The notes: generated from the letters alone by a model not told the origin. 64,000 nucleotides of DNA from Ligula intestinalis (GCA_036362985.1 JAYGXS010000009.1:9097546-9161545); one strand, 5' to 3'; counted from the first letter of the stretch, positions 55,245 to 64,000 are shown. Made by a program: numbers and translations.

Positions 55245-55410
55245 CATTAGACCATGGTAACTTGGTAGAGATGCCATCGTTAGATGCCAGAATAGCAGGA
55301 AGAGTATATTGTGTACACAAAAAAACGAAGAATAGATGGAAGAAATTTGAATTGGGAGACACGAGCAGAATGGTAAGTTGGATCCCAGGTATGTTAAAGA
55401 AGACGACTTC
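55245..55410 (-). repeat. Interspersed repeat R3, short copy
   Basis: CCCTAGCAACTGCGATCATT, ACCATGGTAACTTGGTAGAG, GGAAGAGTATATTGTGTACA and AAAACGAAGAATAGATGGAA recur at 56585-56710 in the same orientation. Confidence 0.6.
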
Positions 55411-56199
55411 CTAACCACTTACAATTTTTCGGGAAATGCAAGAAACCTACAATTTGATAATCTGGGTTTTCCGCAATGATTTAAACGATAATACAGATAA
55501 GGAAAAGCTACAGATAGAAATCAACAACACTTCTAAATGCAGTAAAATAAAAATTCATTTAGCATTTATTAAGGTATATTCCACTGCCTTTCCTTATTCC
55601 TCACCCATAAGACCCTATAACCAGCGTTTTCCTAGGAGAACATGCAGGGAGAGGGGATCAATGAGTGGGCCTACATAAGCTACCGTTGCCACTGCTTTTT
55701 TGAAACCTTATATATGTTCATCTAATCAGCTGTAATATACAGTTGTGTCAGTATGCGTTTCTGGGATTAATTGACCCTAGGCCGTGTCCTCTGTCACCTG
55801 CAGCTATTCCTTGCAATGATGCATTTTGCTTGGCCTCAACTTCTCGCGAGTCTAGTACAAAGACTTTGACAGCCAACCGATGAGGAAAATGAGGCAGACA
55901 GGAAAATACGGTCGACTCCAGTGTCGGACCGCCTTGATGCGTGAAGGTGTTACATGCGAGCACGCAAGGCGAAGGAAAGATGAGTCGGCGGTAGTGGCAC
56001 TGATCACGGATTGCCAGAAGTCTACATGAGTGGTTGAGTAGCGCATAGAAATCAGATATCGAAAAACATTGTGCACAAATACAGAGGAGACTAAGGAGCG
56101 TCACGCCACACATGAGGTCACGTGACTTAAGGTATAAAAAATTCTTCTGGAACAACCTTAATCTGTGTGAATGCTTGCCTTGCGCGGCTGCTAGCATGT
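55411..56199. other. Intron DNA, no gene recognised
   Basis: The 236-codon minus frame at 55748-56458 overlaps R3 and has no motif; its N-terminal part resembles the R3 translation at 6930-7166, so it is a repeat shadow. Confidence 0.4.
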
Positions 56200-56480
56200 G
56201 TGCACCTGTAGGCTGACCCCAATTCATCTGGCCAATCACTTTTGAGGGTGAATTACACAAAGGCCAAATCGTGTAGGCCTTGATTATTGCTACCCTCACA
56301 CACTTCGAGTGCCGTCCCTCTATCGGAAACGGATGCACGTTCATCCGACAGTCAACTTTCTTCAACTTATTATGCACTACTTCTGTACAGAACATACTAC
56401 TCCTTTTACCTGGTGTCTTATCCTCTCTTTCCACACGGAGATAGGGCCTGAATATCACATGAACAAGGGGTCTCTATATA
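56200..56480 (+). repeat. Interspersed repeat R3
   Basis: GGCCAATCACTTTTGAGGGT, CATCCGACAGTCAACTTTC, CTGTACAGAACATACTACTC and GGGCCTGAATATCACATG give the same order as 6920-7180. Confidence 0.55.
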
Positions 56481-56599
56481 AATCTAAACCACTGCGATTT
56501 GGCAATTGAGTTCTGTCAGTCACTTACAGGCTACAAAAGCGGACTGTTTCACTGCTCATGTACTGATCACAGAGGGTAAAGTAAGTGAAACCCTAGCAA

Positions 56600-56960
56600 C
56601 TGTGATCTTTAGACCATGGTTACTAAGTAGAGAAGATGTTGGTAGAGGCCAGAGTGTTAGGAACAGTATATTGTGTGCACAGAAGAACGAAGAATCGATG
56701 GAAAAAATTAGACTTGGGGAGCATAAGACCAGCCAAGAAGTCGGGCGGGCGGGTCCATGTCCTGCTTTGACCGCAGTCAGGCTAGTGGGCAAAGAAAGCA
56801 ATTTACGCGTGCAGACTTGCTATGTATCGCCGTGCCTAGGACCAGCTATGCGGCATCTGTGATTGTCTGTTCGCAGACGTTGAGAACCGCAGTCGTGAGA
56901 TTCTAGTGGAGTTCACTTCGACGCGAGCTAGCTCGTCGTTACAACTGAATTAGTCCATCG
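56600..56960 (-). repeat. Interspersed repeat R3, inverted to the preceding copy
   Basis: Starts with the ACCATGG..GTAGAG and AGGAACAGTATATTGTGTGC phrases and ends with GGAGTTCACTTCGACGCGAG. With 56200-56480 it forms a widely spaced inverted pair. Confidence 0.55.
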
Positions 56961-57009
56961 GGTCACTCGTTTCTTTGCCGGCATTACTATCTGTCTATAA
57001 TACTAGCGG

Positions 57010-57110
57010 CTTCATCTGCTGTCAGGGTCCGAGAAATGAGGCACTAGACAAGAGCGAAGCGAGACAAGTGAGTCTGGTTAGGGGTCGGAATACGTTCATC
57101 AACGAGATTT
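57010..57110 (+). repeat. R1 repeat fragment
   Basis: CTGTCAGGGTCCGAGAAATG, AAGTGAGTCTGGTTAG and GGGGTCGGAATACGTTCATC resemble the start of the composite at 54985. Confidence 0.45.
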
Positions 57111-57359
57111 AACTGCTTCAGGGGGGTGTGAGAGAACAAAGGCAGGGTTAGAGTAACGGAAAACAGGTGCGGTTATAAGCCTCTGGATCGGATCTACTCC
57201 ATTCATCAATGCACTAATACACGACCTGCAGTAGCGGCAGCAGCAGAAAATGCAAAATGGGGAGACACAAATGGACTTTATTTCGATAGATTCTACCTTT
57301 GGGCCATCTGCGCCCTGTGCGTGCGCATATTTCTGTTACCAAGTGGTCTAAAGTCCATG

Positions 57360-57805
57360 GTTGACTGCCTGAATAGCTGCAAGAAGTGGATGCACAGAAA
57401 TATTTGGGAGTGTGGATCACAGCGGCGCTAAAACCATCGCTGCACTGTTCAGAAGTAGCCAAGTCAGCGATGTTAGTCCTATACCTCGTCAACTGGGTTT
57501 TATCTGCCTTTGAGGAAGACTGTTTCGCTGATGCCATTGGAACGTTTGTGTGGCGGCAACTGGAGTTCGCTATTCACGTTTTGAGACCCTTGAACGGGAA
57601 AGACCTCAACGTCCTTGTAGAAGTTCGTAGACGACCAACCAAACTTGTGACGGGACAGGACTCATTACCTTGTGAAATAGGCCTGTTTAATCTTGATTTT
57701 TTTCCTTTTAATCGCAGGCAGCTACGAGGTGGCCTGATACAAACGTTTCGTATTATACGTGGTCAAGTTTGCTACCTTCTATCAGGTATTACTTTCTATC
57801 TGTGA
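57360..57805 (+). pseudogene. CR1-like non-LTR RT fragment
   Basis: A 139-codon frame has KYLGVWITAALKPSLHCSEV, IGTFVWRQLEFAIHVLRPLN, VRRRPTKLVTG and NRRQLRGGLIQTFRIIRGQV. The order matches 45600-46020 and the 3' half of CR1-type ORF2, but the sequence is diverged, so this is a different subfamily. EN and catalytic RT boxes are missing. Confidence 0.75.
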
Positions 57806-58499
57806 GTAATAGTTATTTATGAAATAATGTCAGGCCATATTAATCACATATGCTGTTATTACCCTCTAATCGACCAGCAACGGATTGATTACGATCGTAG
57901 CGGCTTCTGCTCTGTTCAAAAAAATTTTTGCAGACTCCAAACTCAGCAAAAGTGTATCATGGCCGCATCTCCGGCACTTCGGTTATCATCTAGTGTCGTA
58001 TTAGGTCACCTTTCCGTTATAACCCTTACTATGCCTACGAAGCGAGGGATGGGCTCCGCTCTCTTTCCCCATGCCTCTTAAGCAGCAGGACGGTCCTAGC
58101 CCGCAAATATTCTTTTCACCCATGAGCGACGGTGTGCTCTCGTTAAAGTTCTTCAAATTGCATTCTCTTCTGTTCACTTTTCTTTTGTCCCACATATGGG
58201 TTCGCGCAATTTCCTATCGCCAATTAATCGAGGAACTATTTTCGAGAGGTTTCCCTGCTTAACGAAGAATTTTCTGGTCACTGCACCAATAGTAGGGAGC
58301 TCAAAGGCGTTTGCTCCTCTTCCCCCCATTAAAATGCACTGAACTGAATAAAGGCAGAAAGTTCCTGAAACATATATATATATATATACATCTGTAGCAT
58401 ACGCTTTCGTCATCTCCATTGGTCGGCTGCACACTCAAAGAAAACAAGCTAGGGATTATCAGCGAAGGTGAAGACTAAACCATTAACTATAAGGAAGAT
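57806..58499. other. Intron DNA, no gene recognised
   Basis: A short AT repeat lies at 58371-58388. Frames are short and motif-free. Confidence 0.4.
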
Positions 58500-58645
58500 A
58501 ACGGCTCGATCGCTGGGACAACGCTTTTATTCGCCTGTTTTTTTGACATCCATCGCGGATTCATTATCAGAGACATATGCAGGAAGCAGTAGCAGACACG
58601 GCTGACATATGCACAGGAATCTGCAGTATTTATAGGATACAGATG
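58500..58645 (-). ncRNA. TATA-hammerhead module, subfamily A, head to head with a PLE
   Basis: On the minus strand: TATAAAT (58634-58628), CTGCAGATTCCTGTGCATAT, then TCT, core CTGATAA (58570-58564), stem GAATCC/GGAT(G)TC as in the 23.0 kb copy, a run of A in place of GAAACGT, then CAGG and CGAATAAAAG with GTCCCAGCGATCG. The core has one change and the GAAA box is lost. A plus-strand PLE fragment starts immediately at its 5' side. Confidence 0.5.
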
Positions 58646-59340
58646 GCCGAAAAGGCGCACCGACTCCAAAATATGAAAAACGATCTCGTTGTTCAAAACG
58701 CCTCGGAGGCCCTCACCCGCCCTCTGGCAGCAACTGGAGTCGCAGACATGCCGGGGACAACCATAAGGCGTCAGACAATGAAACCGAAAGACCCACTGCC
58801 ACGGGAAGACACGTTTGCAGTCGTCTACAGGATCTGGTGCAGTTGCGTACAAAGAAACTATTTCGGAGAAACTGGCGGACTGGTGCACATGCGAATTGCC
58901 GAACACGCGGCAGCAGTGCGGCAAAATAATGCCAACTCTCAAGTTGCGGCTCATTAGACGAGACCAGACCACAAATTGAAATTTTAAGAGGTGAACTTAT
59001 CGCAAGAGGGGACAATCGGGTGAGCCGAGAACTACTTGAGTCATGGTTCACGGGCCCCTAATCCCTAAACAAGTGCAACAATTTGCCCAATCCATATTCA
59101 GTGCTGAGACTCAGTTTGACCGAAGCCAATCACCGCTTGGGAGACGCACGGGCCACCGCGTCAGCGAACGGCAACACCGGAGGGCCAGATGACCGAGCAA
59201 TCATCATATCCGAGTCCACTACCCGTGATAAAATTTCATCAGGTCAGAGCCCGCATGCCGGTCAACAAACTATCAACGCGCAAGGAGGCAGTTATCGTTA
59301 ATTGTCGTTGTATGTTTGCAGTAATGACTGAATCCTATAA
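58640..59340 (+). pseudogene. Penelope-like element GIY-YIG fragment with TATA-like 3' end
   Basis: The frame has TTIRRQTMKPKDPLPREDTF, AVVYRIWCSCVQRNYFGETG (both GIY-YIG strands, the second as NYFGETG), then RIAEHAAAVR and, after a stop near 58957, HKLKF, RGDNRVSRELLESWFTGP. A TATAAAT at 59336-59342 marks the start of the terminal module, which is cut by the next PLE. Confidence 0.7.
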
Positions 59341-59364
59341 ATACTGCAAACGCTTTTGCATGTA

Positions 59365-60260
59365 ATCGATAAAGAGCACTGCATTTAGTCAACGTATAGG
59401 AAGTAAGAGGGTGTGGGTTAAGGAAAGTAAACGAAAATCACTTGGCGATTAAAGCTAAGTAACCAATTACCAGGGTAATTGGAGGTTGACCACGTGGTCA
59501 AGCTGCTTGAATAGATCAGGTTTCTCTCGTCGTGTGTAGGCAGCTTCCAAATATCACAGGGTTCGATTTGTTCGGGCCCAAACAGGTACTTGAAACGCTG
59601 TTTTGACGTCAGCAGAATGACCCCTATCTAGTGGATGGTTGGTAATAGAGGACTGTGGTCCTCTGTCTTCTTGCTTGAAAAGCCAGTTGGGCAAGTGCTC
59701 AGCGGCTCTGGCCGCCATTTCCCTTTGTGTACGCTCATTGTACGTGCATCCGCAAGTACATGTGAATTTGTGCACACAATTTGCGGAGGCGTGCAATGGC
59801 AAACCCTCTTTTGCCCGTTTTGCTGAAATGCTTTAAGTCAGACTTAAGAAGACGAGTTTCGCTATTTTAAAGGTCCTTTCTATAGTACAGTGCAACCGTT
59901 CCTTGATTGTATTTGAAATTTTATCACCCTTAAAGGGTAAGGATAGGTTTCTTGGAATTGAATGTTCCATCAATGTTGGCCTTAGAGTATGGCTGTACGT
60001 CGGAATAAAGCGTGCAGGAAAGCCATAGTTAAACAGAGCTTTATGCAAGCAGCTTGACCGCATGGTCAACCTCTAATGTCCCTGGAAATTGGTTACTTAG
60101 TTTTAATCCCCGAGTGATTTTCGTTTACTTTCCCTCAATTCTCGCACCGTTCCTTCTCATATGCTGATTAATGCAGTGTCCTTTAACAGATCATTAGTTA
60201 AACTGAACTATGACCCTTGCTGTTATGTCATTCGTTCTGCAAAGTTTCAAACGGTTACAG
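59365..60260 (-). mobile_element. Palindromic Penelope-like element (P4)
   Basis: Inverted arms at about 59365-59515 and 60045-60200 share AGCAGCTTGACC, CCAATTACCAGGGTAATTGG or its relative, AAAATCACTNGG and TGCAGTGTCCTTT. Between them lies a minus-strand coding remnant. The arms are related to the 476-640 part of element P1. Confidence 0.7.
59554..60069 (-). pseudogene. PLE linker and GIY-YIG fragment
   Basis: Frame 60069-59833 has CLHKALFNYGFPARFIPTYS (a YGFP form of the NGYP linker). Frame 59802-59554 has CVHKFTCTCGCTYNERTQRE, the GIY-YIG strands with YIG changed to YNE, then AAEHLPNWLFKQED and ITNHPLDRGHSADVKTAFQV. The catalytic strand is damaged and a frame change separates the two pieces. 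Confidence 0.7.
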
Positions 60261-60309
60261 GTTATCTTCGTTATGAACGTTCACCTGACTGCTTACGAAA
60301 CTCATCTGT

Positions 60310-60859
60310 ACCACCCTGTCTGGGGTCCCGACAGGGGCTCTGATAGCCGAAGCAGCTGATGAGTTCGTTAGCGGTTGGTTGAATGTTCATAAATGAATTT
60401 GGAATGTGTTAGAGGTGCGCTTGACTTGCACTGGGATAGAAACGGAACACCGAACCCCTGGAGCACTTAAGTAGATTGTTTACTCAGAATCATAAAAAGT
60501 CATTCCTACACACATAGCAATTTGCTTCGAGGACGTGGCGTCGTTATCTACTGACTGAGCAGCAAGTCCTTTACCTTTCTCAACGCAGATCTGAAAGCTT
60601 TCCATTGGCTGGTACCTGTCCATGTGCCAGTCGAATTTATGCATTGCTTTTTCAAAAATAATTTGGCCAAGGCGATGGCGAAAAAATGCACAAATGTATT
60701 GATGTCATGAAATGTCACTGTCTAGTTAAACTGCGTACACTTATTGCCTATTATAAAGACTGTGGTCGCTGTAGCTCTTGGTTCTCGTAACGCGTCACCC
60801 CACGCATGAGGTCACGTGATGGGGATAGTCACCCAGCCCCTTTTGCTGTGTAGTGACTA
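60310..60859. repeat. R1 fragment followed by unassigned DNA
   Basis: GCTGATGAGTTCGTTAGCGG and TTGGTTGAATGTTCAT at 60350-60390 match R1. From 60400 on nothing is recognised. Confidence 0.4.
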
Positions 60860-61200
60860 GCTCCACACGAAGCGCACATTTGAACGCTTGTCGTGACTAG
60901 CTTAATTTGAAGTGCACTTTGGGAACGCTTGCTGTTTCCGGCGTCTAGCTCAGCCAATCAAAGACCGACTCATCTAGGACCTCACGTGACACCTGTCAGG
61001 CAGACATCGTTTCAGACGCAGTTTGCTGGTCTGCGGTTGTGCAGTTGACTAACAATCAATTTCCTACTGCCTACTCGTCCATTCCTTCTGTACAGAACAG
61101 ACTGCTCCTATCGCTCTGATCTTCCATGACTTCTCTTGTTCTAGGAAATGAGGCCTGAAGATACCAGTTGCTAGGGTTTCAATAAATTTATCCTCAGCGA
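60860..61200 (+). repeat. Interspersed repeat R3
   Basis: GAAGTGCACTTTGG, CAGCCAATCAAAGACCG, GTTGACTAACAATCAATTTC, CTGTACAGAACAGACTGCTC and CCTGAAGATACCAG run in the order of the full R3. A further CCAATCATCGCCCTGAAGAT at 61345 may be part of another copy. Confidence 0.55.
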
Positions 61201-61639
61201 TAGCCACAACCACTTGATCTCGCGCAGTCAGCCAGCGTATTCACACACACACGCACACATACACAAACGCTAAACCTTCGATCGCTCGCAAAAGTGCACA
61301 TTTGCACCAAGATGTCAGCCTACCTCCCGTCTGGCCAATCATCGCCCTGAAGATGACTCACATAAAAGCCGCTTTGTAGACGTTCTCGCACTTCTGTTGC
61401 CTGTCGCGCGGTTCTCCAGCATATAACCTAATGTTCTGATATGTGCATGAGCCTGGAGAAGGAGCAAGCGGCGGAAGTGTTATCTATGCAAGCCGGGCTT
61501 CGATGCCCGACCCACCGACCGAACGAACATACATCATTTCTAGATTGTTGTTCGCAATTACAGCCACCCCTCTCCCAAGTACGACCAAGTAAAGACATCC
61601 GGCCAATTTAAGTGAAAATGCAAATCCCAGGAAATAAAT
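61201..61639. other. No gene recognised
   Basis: Short CA-rich run at 61242-61268. No motif-bearing frame. Confidence 0.35.
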
Positions 61640-61775
61640 AAAAAGAAGCAGATATGATCAATTAACCAAGAAATTAATTCATCTGACGTTTTGGATTCTG
61701 TCACGGATCCCTCATAAGAAAAAATCGCAGAAATGGGTTGCAATTTGCAGTATTTATGGGATACAGTCGCTATGC
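61640..61775 (-). ncRNA. TATA-hammerhead module, degraded
   Basis: On the minus strand: CATAAATACTGCA near 61757-61746, then TTATGAGG, stem GGATCC/GAATCC with one mismatch and loop GTGACA, then AAAACGTCAGA (61720-61682). The TATA-like phrase matches the 58.6 and 59.3 kb copies. Core boxes are changed. Confidence 0.4.
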
Positions 61776-61989
61776 TACTGCATATCTATGACAATTAATG
61801 GGTCTCCCTATTGAGAGTGGTTGCCTGCTTGTGCATCAACTGCTTGCTGGCCCGCCAGCCTGTGGATCTTGACCTCCTAAACTTTCATAACACTTGGTGG
61901 AATTAAGCGTGGAGATGACTCAGACACCTGACTCCCCGGCACTGGCTTTAAAAGAAACCGGTGCCTATGCGTGCCCCGAGTGATGAATT

Positions 61990-62460
61990 GTTTAAGCCAA
62001 ATTGAACCTCAGCACCTTACATGAACTGGGTAGACCATTTTACATGTTAATCGATAGAAGGCCTCTAAAGTAGGACTCAAGCAAACTGCGGATCACACAT
62101 TTGTCATCCGTCGTGAGAATTTCGGCCTCATTAAAGTTGTTAGTGCGACCAGACCACGTTGGATGAACCGCAATTGGAGAATCGACATCTTTTCTCCGCA
62201 TTGCTGCCACGTCTTTGACGATTAATGTCTTGAGAAGTTTTCCAGTTTTGCCGACTTAGTTGCTCTGTCTGTAACTGCACCAGATTCTATAGACGACTCT
62301 AGATGTCTCTTCTCGTGGCGGTGATATCACCTCCTTTTTACTAATTACCGTTTTTGACGCATCGGAGAACTGCATGAGGGGCCCTCTTTTTTGCTTTCGC
62401 TTAACCTTGTAGTGATTCAACTTCACATACTCGCACAAGCACCATTGCCTGCCTACCACA
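61990..62460 (-). pseudogene. Penelope-like element GIY-YIG fragment
   Basis: On the minus strand: SRVVYRIWCSYRQSN, a stop where Y of the second strand should be, VGKTGKLLKTLIVKDVAAMR, ILTTDDKCVIRSLLES. The wording is close to the copy at 58640-59070 (VVYRIWCSC). The stop at the YIG strand inactivates it. Confidence 0.65.
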
Positions 62461-62479
62461 GTTTTCTCTGTCTAATCAA

Positions 62480-62640
62480 CTCCCGTTAGCTGACTCAAAC
62501 AGGACCTCAGTGTGACGACTGCCACACTCATAACACTTTCTACGCCGGCCTTCTCGTGGATGGTTGTGTACTCGCGCGACAAACAAATTCTTCCAACCAA
62601 TCCTCCTCCGCCTCCATACAGACTACACCGGCAACTGCAA
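62480..62640 (+). repeat. Unnamed repeat shared with 6040-6150
   Basis: CTGACTCAAACAGGACCTCA, CGACTGCCACACTCATAACA and GGATGGTTGTGTACTCGCG parallel CTGACTCACACAGGACCCCA, CGACGGCCACACTCACACTA and GGGTGGTTGTACACTCCTC at 6056-6142. Confidence 0.5.
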
Positions 62641-62948
62641 ACGTCAGAGCAAATGAAATAACTCTTGTTGGTCAGGATAGTTTCAGAAAACAATATTTTC
62701 GTGCTCATAAACTTGTTCACAAACCAGGCATGCGAGAACAAATGACAACCATGCTAGCTGTTTCTGTTTCTTTGTTTCAGGTGAAAATGCTAGCCTCAGG
62801 AATTAATGGAGAAGAGGCAAATGTGTTCGCTGGGACTAGTAGGCAGCAGCGTAGCGAGGGTATCGTATGAATTCTAGAAATCCCATGTGTGTGTGTGCGT
62901 GTGTGTGTGTGTGGGTGGGTGGGTATGAATTGCCCATTTCTGCTATTT

Positions 62949-62988
62949 TCTCTGATGATGGATCCGCAGCCGATTTCGAAACGCCATT
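62949..62988 (+). ncRNA. Hammerhead-like motif, exact CTGATGA core, solo
   Basis: TCT-CTGATGA (core 62952-62958), then GGATCC, loop GCAGCC and GATTTC (weak pairing), then GAAACGCC (62978-62985). The expected GUC is GCC, which removes the conserved U. A GT-rich microsatellite (62886-62922) precedes it. No PLE coding sequence adjoins in sense. Confidence 0.45.
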
Positions 62989-63093
62989 CAAAGCAAATGC
63001 TTGTCACATCGGTCACATCTGCCTATTCTCAATTTCCAGTAACATTCATTCACTGCCATGTGACAACAGTTAACGCAACTGGAGCAAACTTAC

Positions 63094-63276
63094 CGCAAAT
63101 ATAGCCCTCAGCATACAGGATACACTTATATTCTCCGCAGGGATTAGGATTGCAATAGTCAGTTTCGTGGCAATCTTGTACCCAGACTTTGTCAACAATC
63201 TCCGGGTGATACGCGAGTTTGTTCACGTCGTCGATGTAGAAGTGATAGTTAATGGACCTTATATCTCCAGTAAACC
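63094..63276 (-). CDS. Ig-repeat membrane protein, second half of a domain
   Basis: Acceptor TTGTTTCTAG before 63276, donor TTTGCG|GTAAGTTT after 63094, phase 1 at both ends, 61 codons. Reads TGDIRSINYHFYIDDVNKLA, VDKVWVQDCHETDYC, then NPCGEYKCILYAEGYICG. GEYKC resembles the late-Cys strand of Ig folds. Its length is too short for a whole domain, so it completes the domain begun in the exon at 63364-63525. Five Cys residues are unusual among its sisters. Confidence 0.75.
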
Positions 63277-63363
63277 CTAGAAACAAGGAAGGCGTCAGCT
63301 GCAGAGGGCAGAGGGTTTCCGAAATAGACAATTCACAGAATACTCGACATTATGAAATCAGAC

Positions 63364-63525
63364 CTAGGATTAAAAAATGTGCGAACCTCGCAGAGCATCT
63401 CCCTGACGCTGGCTCATACACTACCACACTGGAGGCGCCTGTGACAACTCCCGCGTTCACACACTTAGGACAGTGTTCATTTCGGGTGTAGACGTACAAT
63501 TGCTCAACAGTCGGCTTCCTCCAAC
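63364..63525 (-). CDS. Ig-repeat membrane protein, first half of a domain
   Basis: The frame reads WRKPTVEQLYVYTRNEHCPK, CVNAGVVTGASSVVVYEPAS, GRCSARFAHFLIL. KPTVEQLYV parallels APTTVEIVPN at the start of the 41702-41980 domain. The donor CCTAG|GTCTGA after 63364 is the only nearby GT giving phase 1 to match 63276, leaving an intron of 87 bases. The acceptor GAATAG before 63525 gives phase 1 but has a poor pyrimidine tract, so the 5' end is the least certain part. Upstream exons lie beyond the window or are unseen. Confidence 0.55.
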
Positions 63526-63544
63526 CTATTCTATACTTACTCTG

Positions 63545-63960
63545 CATAAGATAAACTTTGTCGTGCCATCAACGGTCGGTGAACGTTCACCAAAACTAAC
63601 TAACTAACCACTGATGAACGAACCGACTCTAATTAATACTACTTAATTATTGTTAGTAGCCTTTATTTGTGCCTACTTCCTGTCAAACTCTGAGGGATTA
63701 TGTCAAAGGCTTTTGTGCCTGCTGCTTCTTTTTTTCGTGTTCTTCTTCTTCCTCTTCTTCTTCTCTTCTCCCAAGGAACCGGACCCAAAGATCGCAGTGG
63801 TTAAAGTCTACCTTCTAACTTAAGCCCCAGCTGGGACTCTGGTCGATTAAATTGCGAGTTTGAGCTTCGGGTCTGGGTATGACTGGCTGACGCCAGCTAA
63901 TAAGCCAAAAATGGCTAGGCCAGTCTTCCTTGACTTTGCCGGCAATGCTACTGCAATCAA
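63545..63960 (+). repeat. R1 plus SINE-like composite (spaced), with (TTC)n
   Basis: AACGGTCGGTGAACGTTCAC at 63571 matches R1. A TTC-rich run lies at 63725-63768. The tail from 63783 has GTCTGGGTATGACTGGCTGA and CTAATAAGCCAAAAATGG as in the SINE-like copies. It probably occupies the next upstream intron of the Ig-repeat gene. Confidence 0.45.
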
Positions 63961-64000
63961 ATCGTTAACCCGAAACCTAACTCTGCATAACGTCCAGATA

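Larger units (their letters stand above)
31742..63525 (-). other. Gene span: multi-domain Ig-like repeat membrane protein (5' end outside window)
   Basis: Seven proposed coding exons on the minus strand share one design. Each extracellular domain is about 86-115 residues, usually with an early Cys and a late Cys, and most end in a hydrophobic strand finishing at Gly, whose codon is split after its first base (ICG, LYG, LYIG, ICG, IPG). All donors and acceptors can be read in phase 1, as is common for Ig-domain exons. One domain uses two exons. Total known length is about 560 residues. Introns are about 9.7, 1.2, 7.4, 3.7, 8.2 and 0.09 kb. I do not recognise the family; cell-surface adhesion or receptor is a reasonable guess. 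No signal peptide is in the window. Confidence 0.7.

Noticed and set aside
55748..56458. 236-codon minus-strand frame, one of the longest
   Set aside because: It covers repeat R3 and resembles the R3 translation at 6930-7166. No domain and no start context.
63503..63540. A 38-base micro-intron (GTAAGTAT..GAG) in the first visible Ig exon
   Set aside because: The donor is excellent, but splicing would remove the KPTVE segment that parallels the start of a sister domain, and it would join to a repeat-derived frame. Reading through is more consistent.
63570..63600. Upstream in-frame sequence reading SPTVDGTTKFILC as a further exon
   Set aside because: It overlaps the R1 repeat phrase GGTCGGTGAACGTTCA seen at six other sites, so the reading is probably chance.

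Overview
The window reads as nuclear DNA of a parasitic flatworm, most likely a diphyllobothriid-type tapeworm. This is an inference from split genes with small and very large introns, dense decayed retroelements, and a non-LTR retrotransposon ending in C2H2 zinc fingers of a style I associate with Schistocephalus, Spirometra and Dibothriocephalus. Nothing looks prokaryotic: there are no operons and no CRISPR array, and most long open frames are shadows or broken transposon genes.

Host genes are few. (1) On the minus strand from about 63.5 kb to 31.7 kb lies one split gene for a single-pass membrane protein with Ig-like extracellular repeats. Seven exons are proposed (63364-63525, 63094-63276, 54581-54862, 50873-51136, 43169-43426, 41702-41980, 31742-31989). 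Every junction can be read in phase 1. The 5' end lies beyond the window. Most introns are filled with repeats. (2) At 7455-8225 on the minus strand is a His/Asp/Gln-rich open frame that looks like a real but unrecognised protein.

The rest is mobile DNA. Penelope-like elements (PLEs) dominate: GIY-YIG or reverse-transcriptase fragments occur near 0.3, 5.1, 9.4-10.2, 12.7-13.7, 14.3-15.2, 15.8, 21.7-22.1, 35.6-36.2, 39.8, 53.4-54.0, 58.6-59.1, 59.5-60.1 and 62.0-62.4 kb. At least five have inverted-repeat arms. Twelve copies of a compact hammerhead-ribozyme-like hairpin were found at PLE ends or alone, several preceded by a TATA-like box and followed by AATAAA. Non-LTR elements occur at 16.2-17.5, 17.5-18.6, 23.7-28.7 (EN, RT and zinc fingers), 36.35-36.9, 45.3-46.3 and 57.4-57.8 kb. 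Several unnamed repeat families (called R1-R6 here) fill much of the remainder.

Layout: 0-7 kb repeats and two palindromic PLEs; 7.4-8.2 kb His-rich gene; 8.5-15.9 kb PLE cluster; 16-18.6 kb two abutting non-LTR pieces; 18.8-19.8 kb large inverted repeat; 19.9-23.7 kb nested repeats; 23.7-28.7 kb zinc-finger non-LTR element; 28.7-31.7 kb repeats; 31.7-63.5 kb the Ig-repeat gene with its repeat-filled introns; 63.5-64 kb repeat. Repeat boundaries and identities were judged by eye and are approximate.
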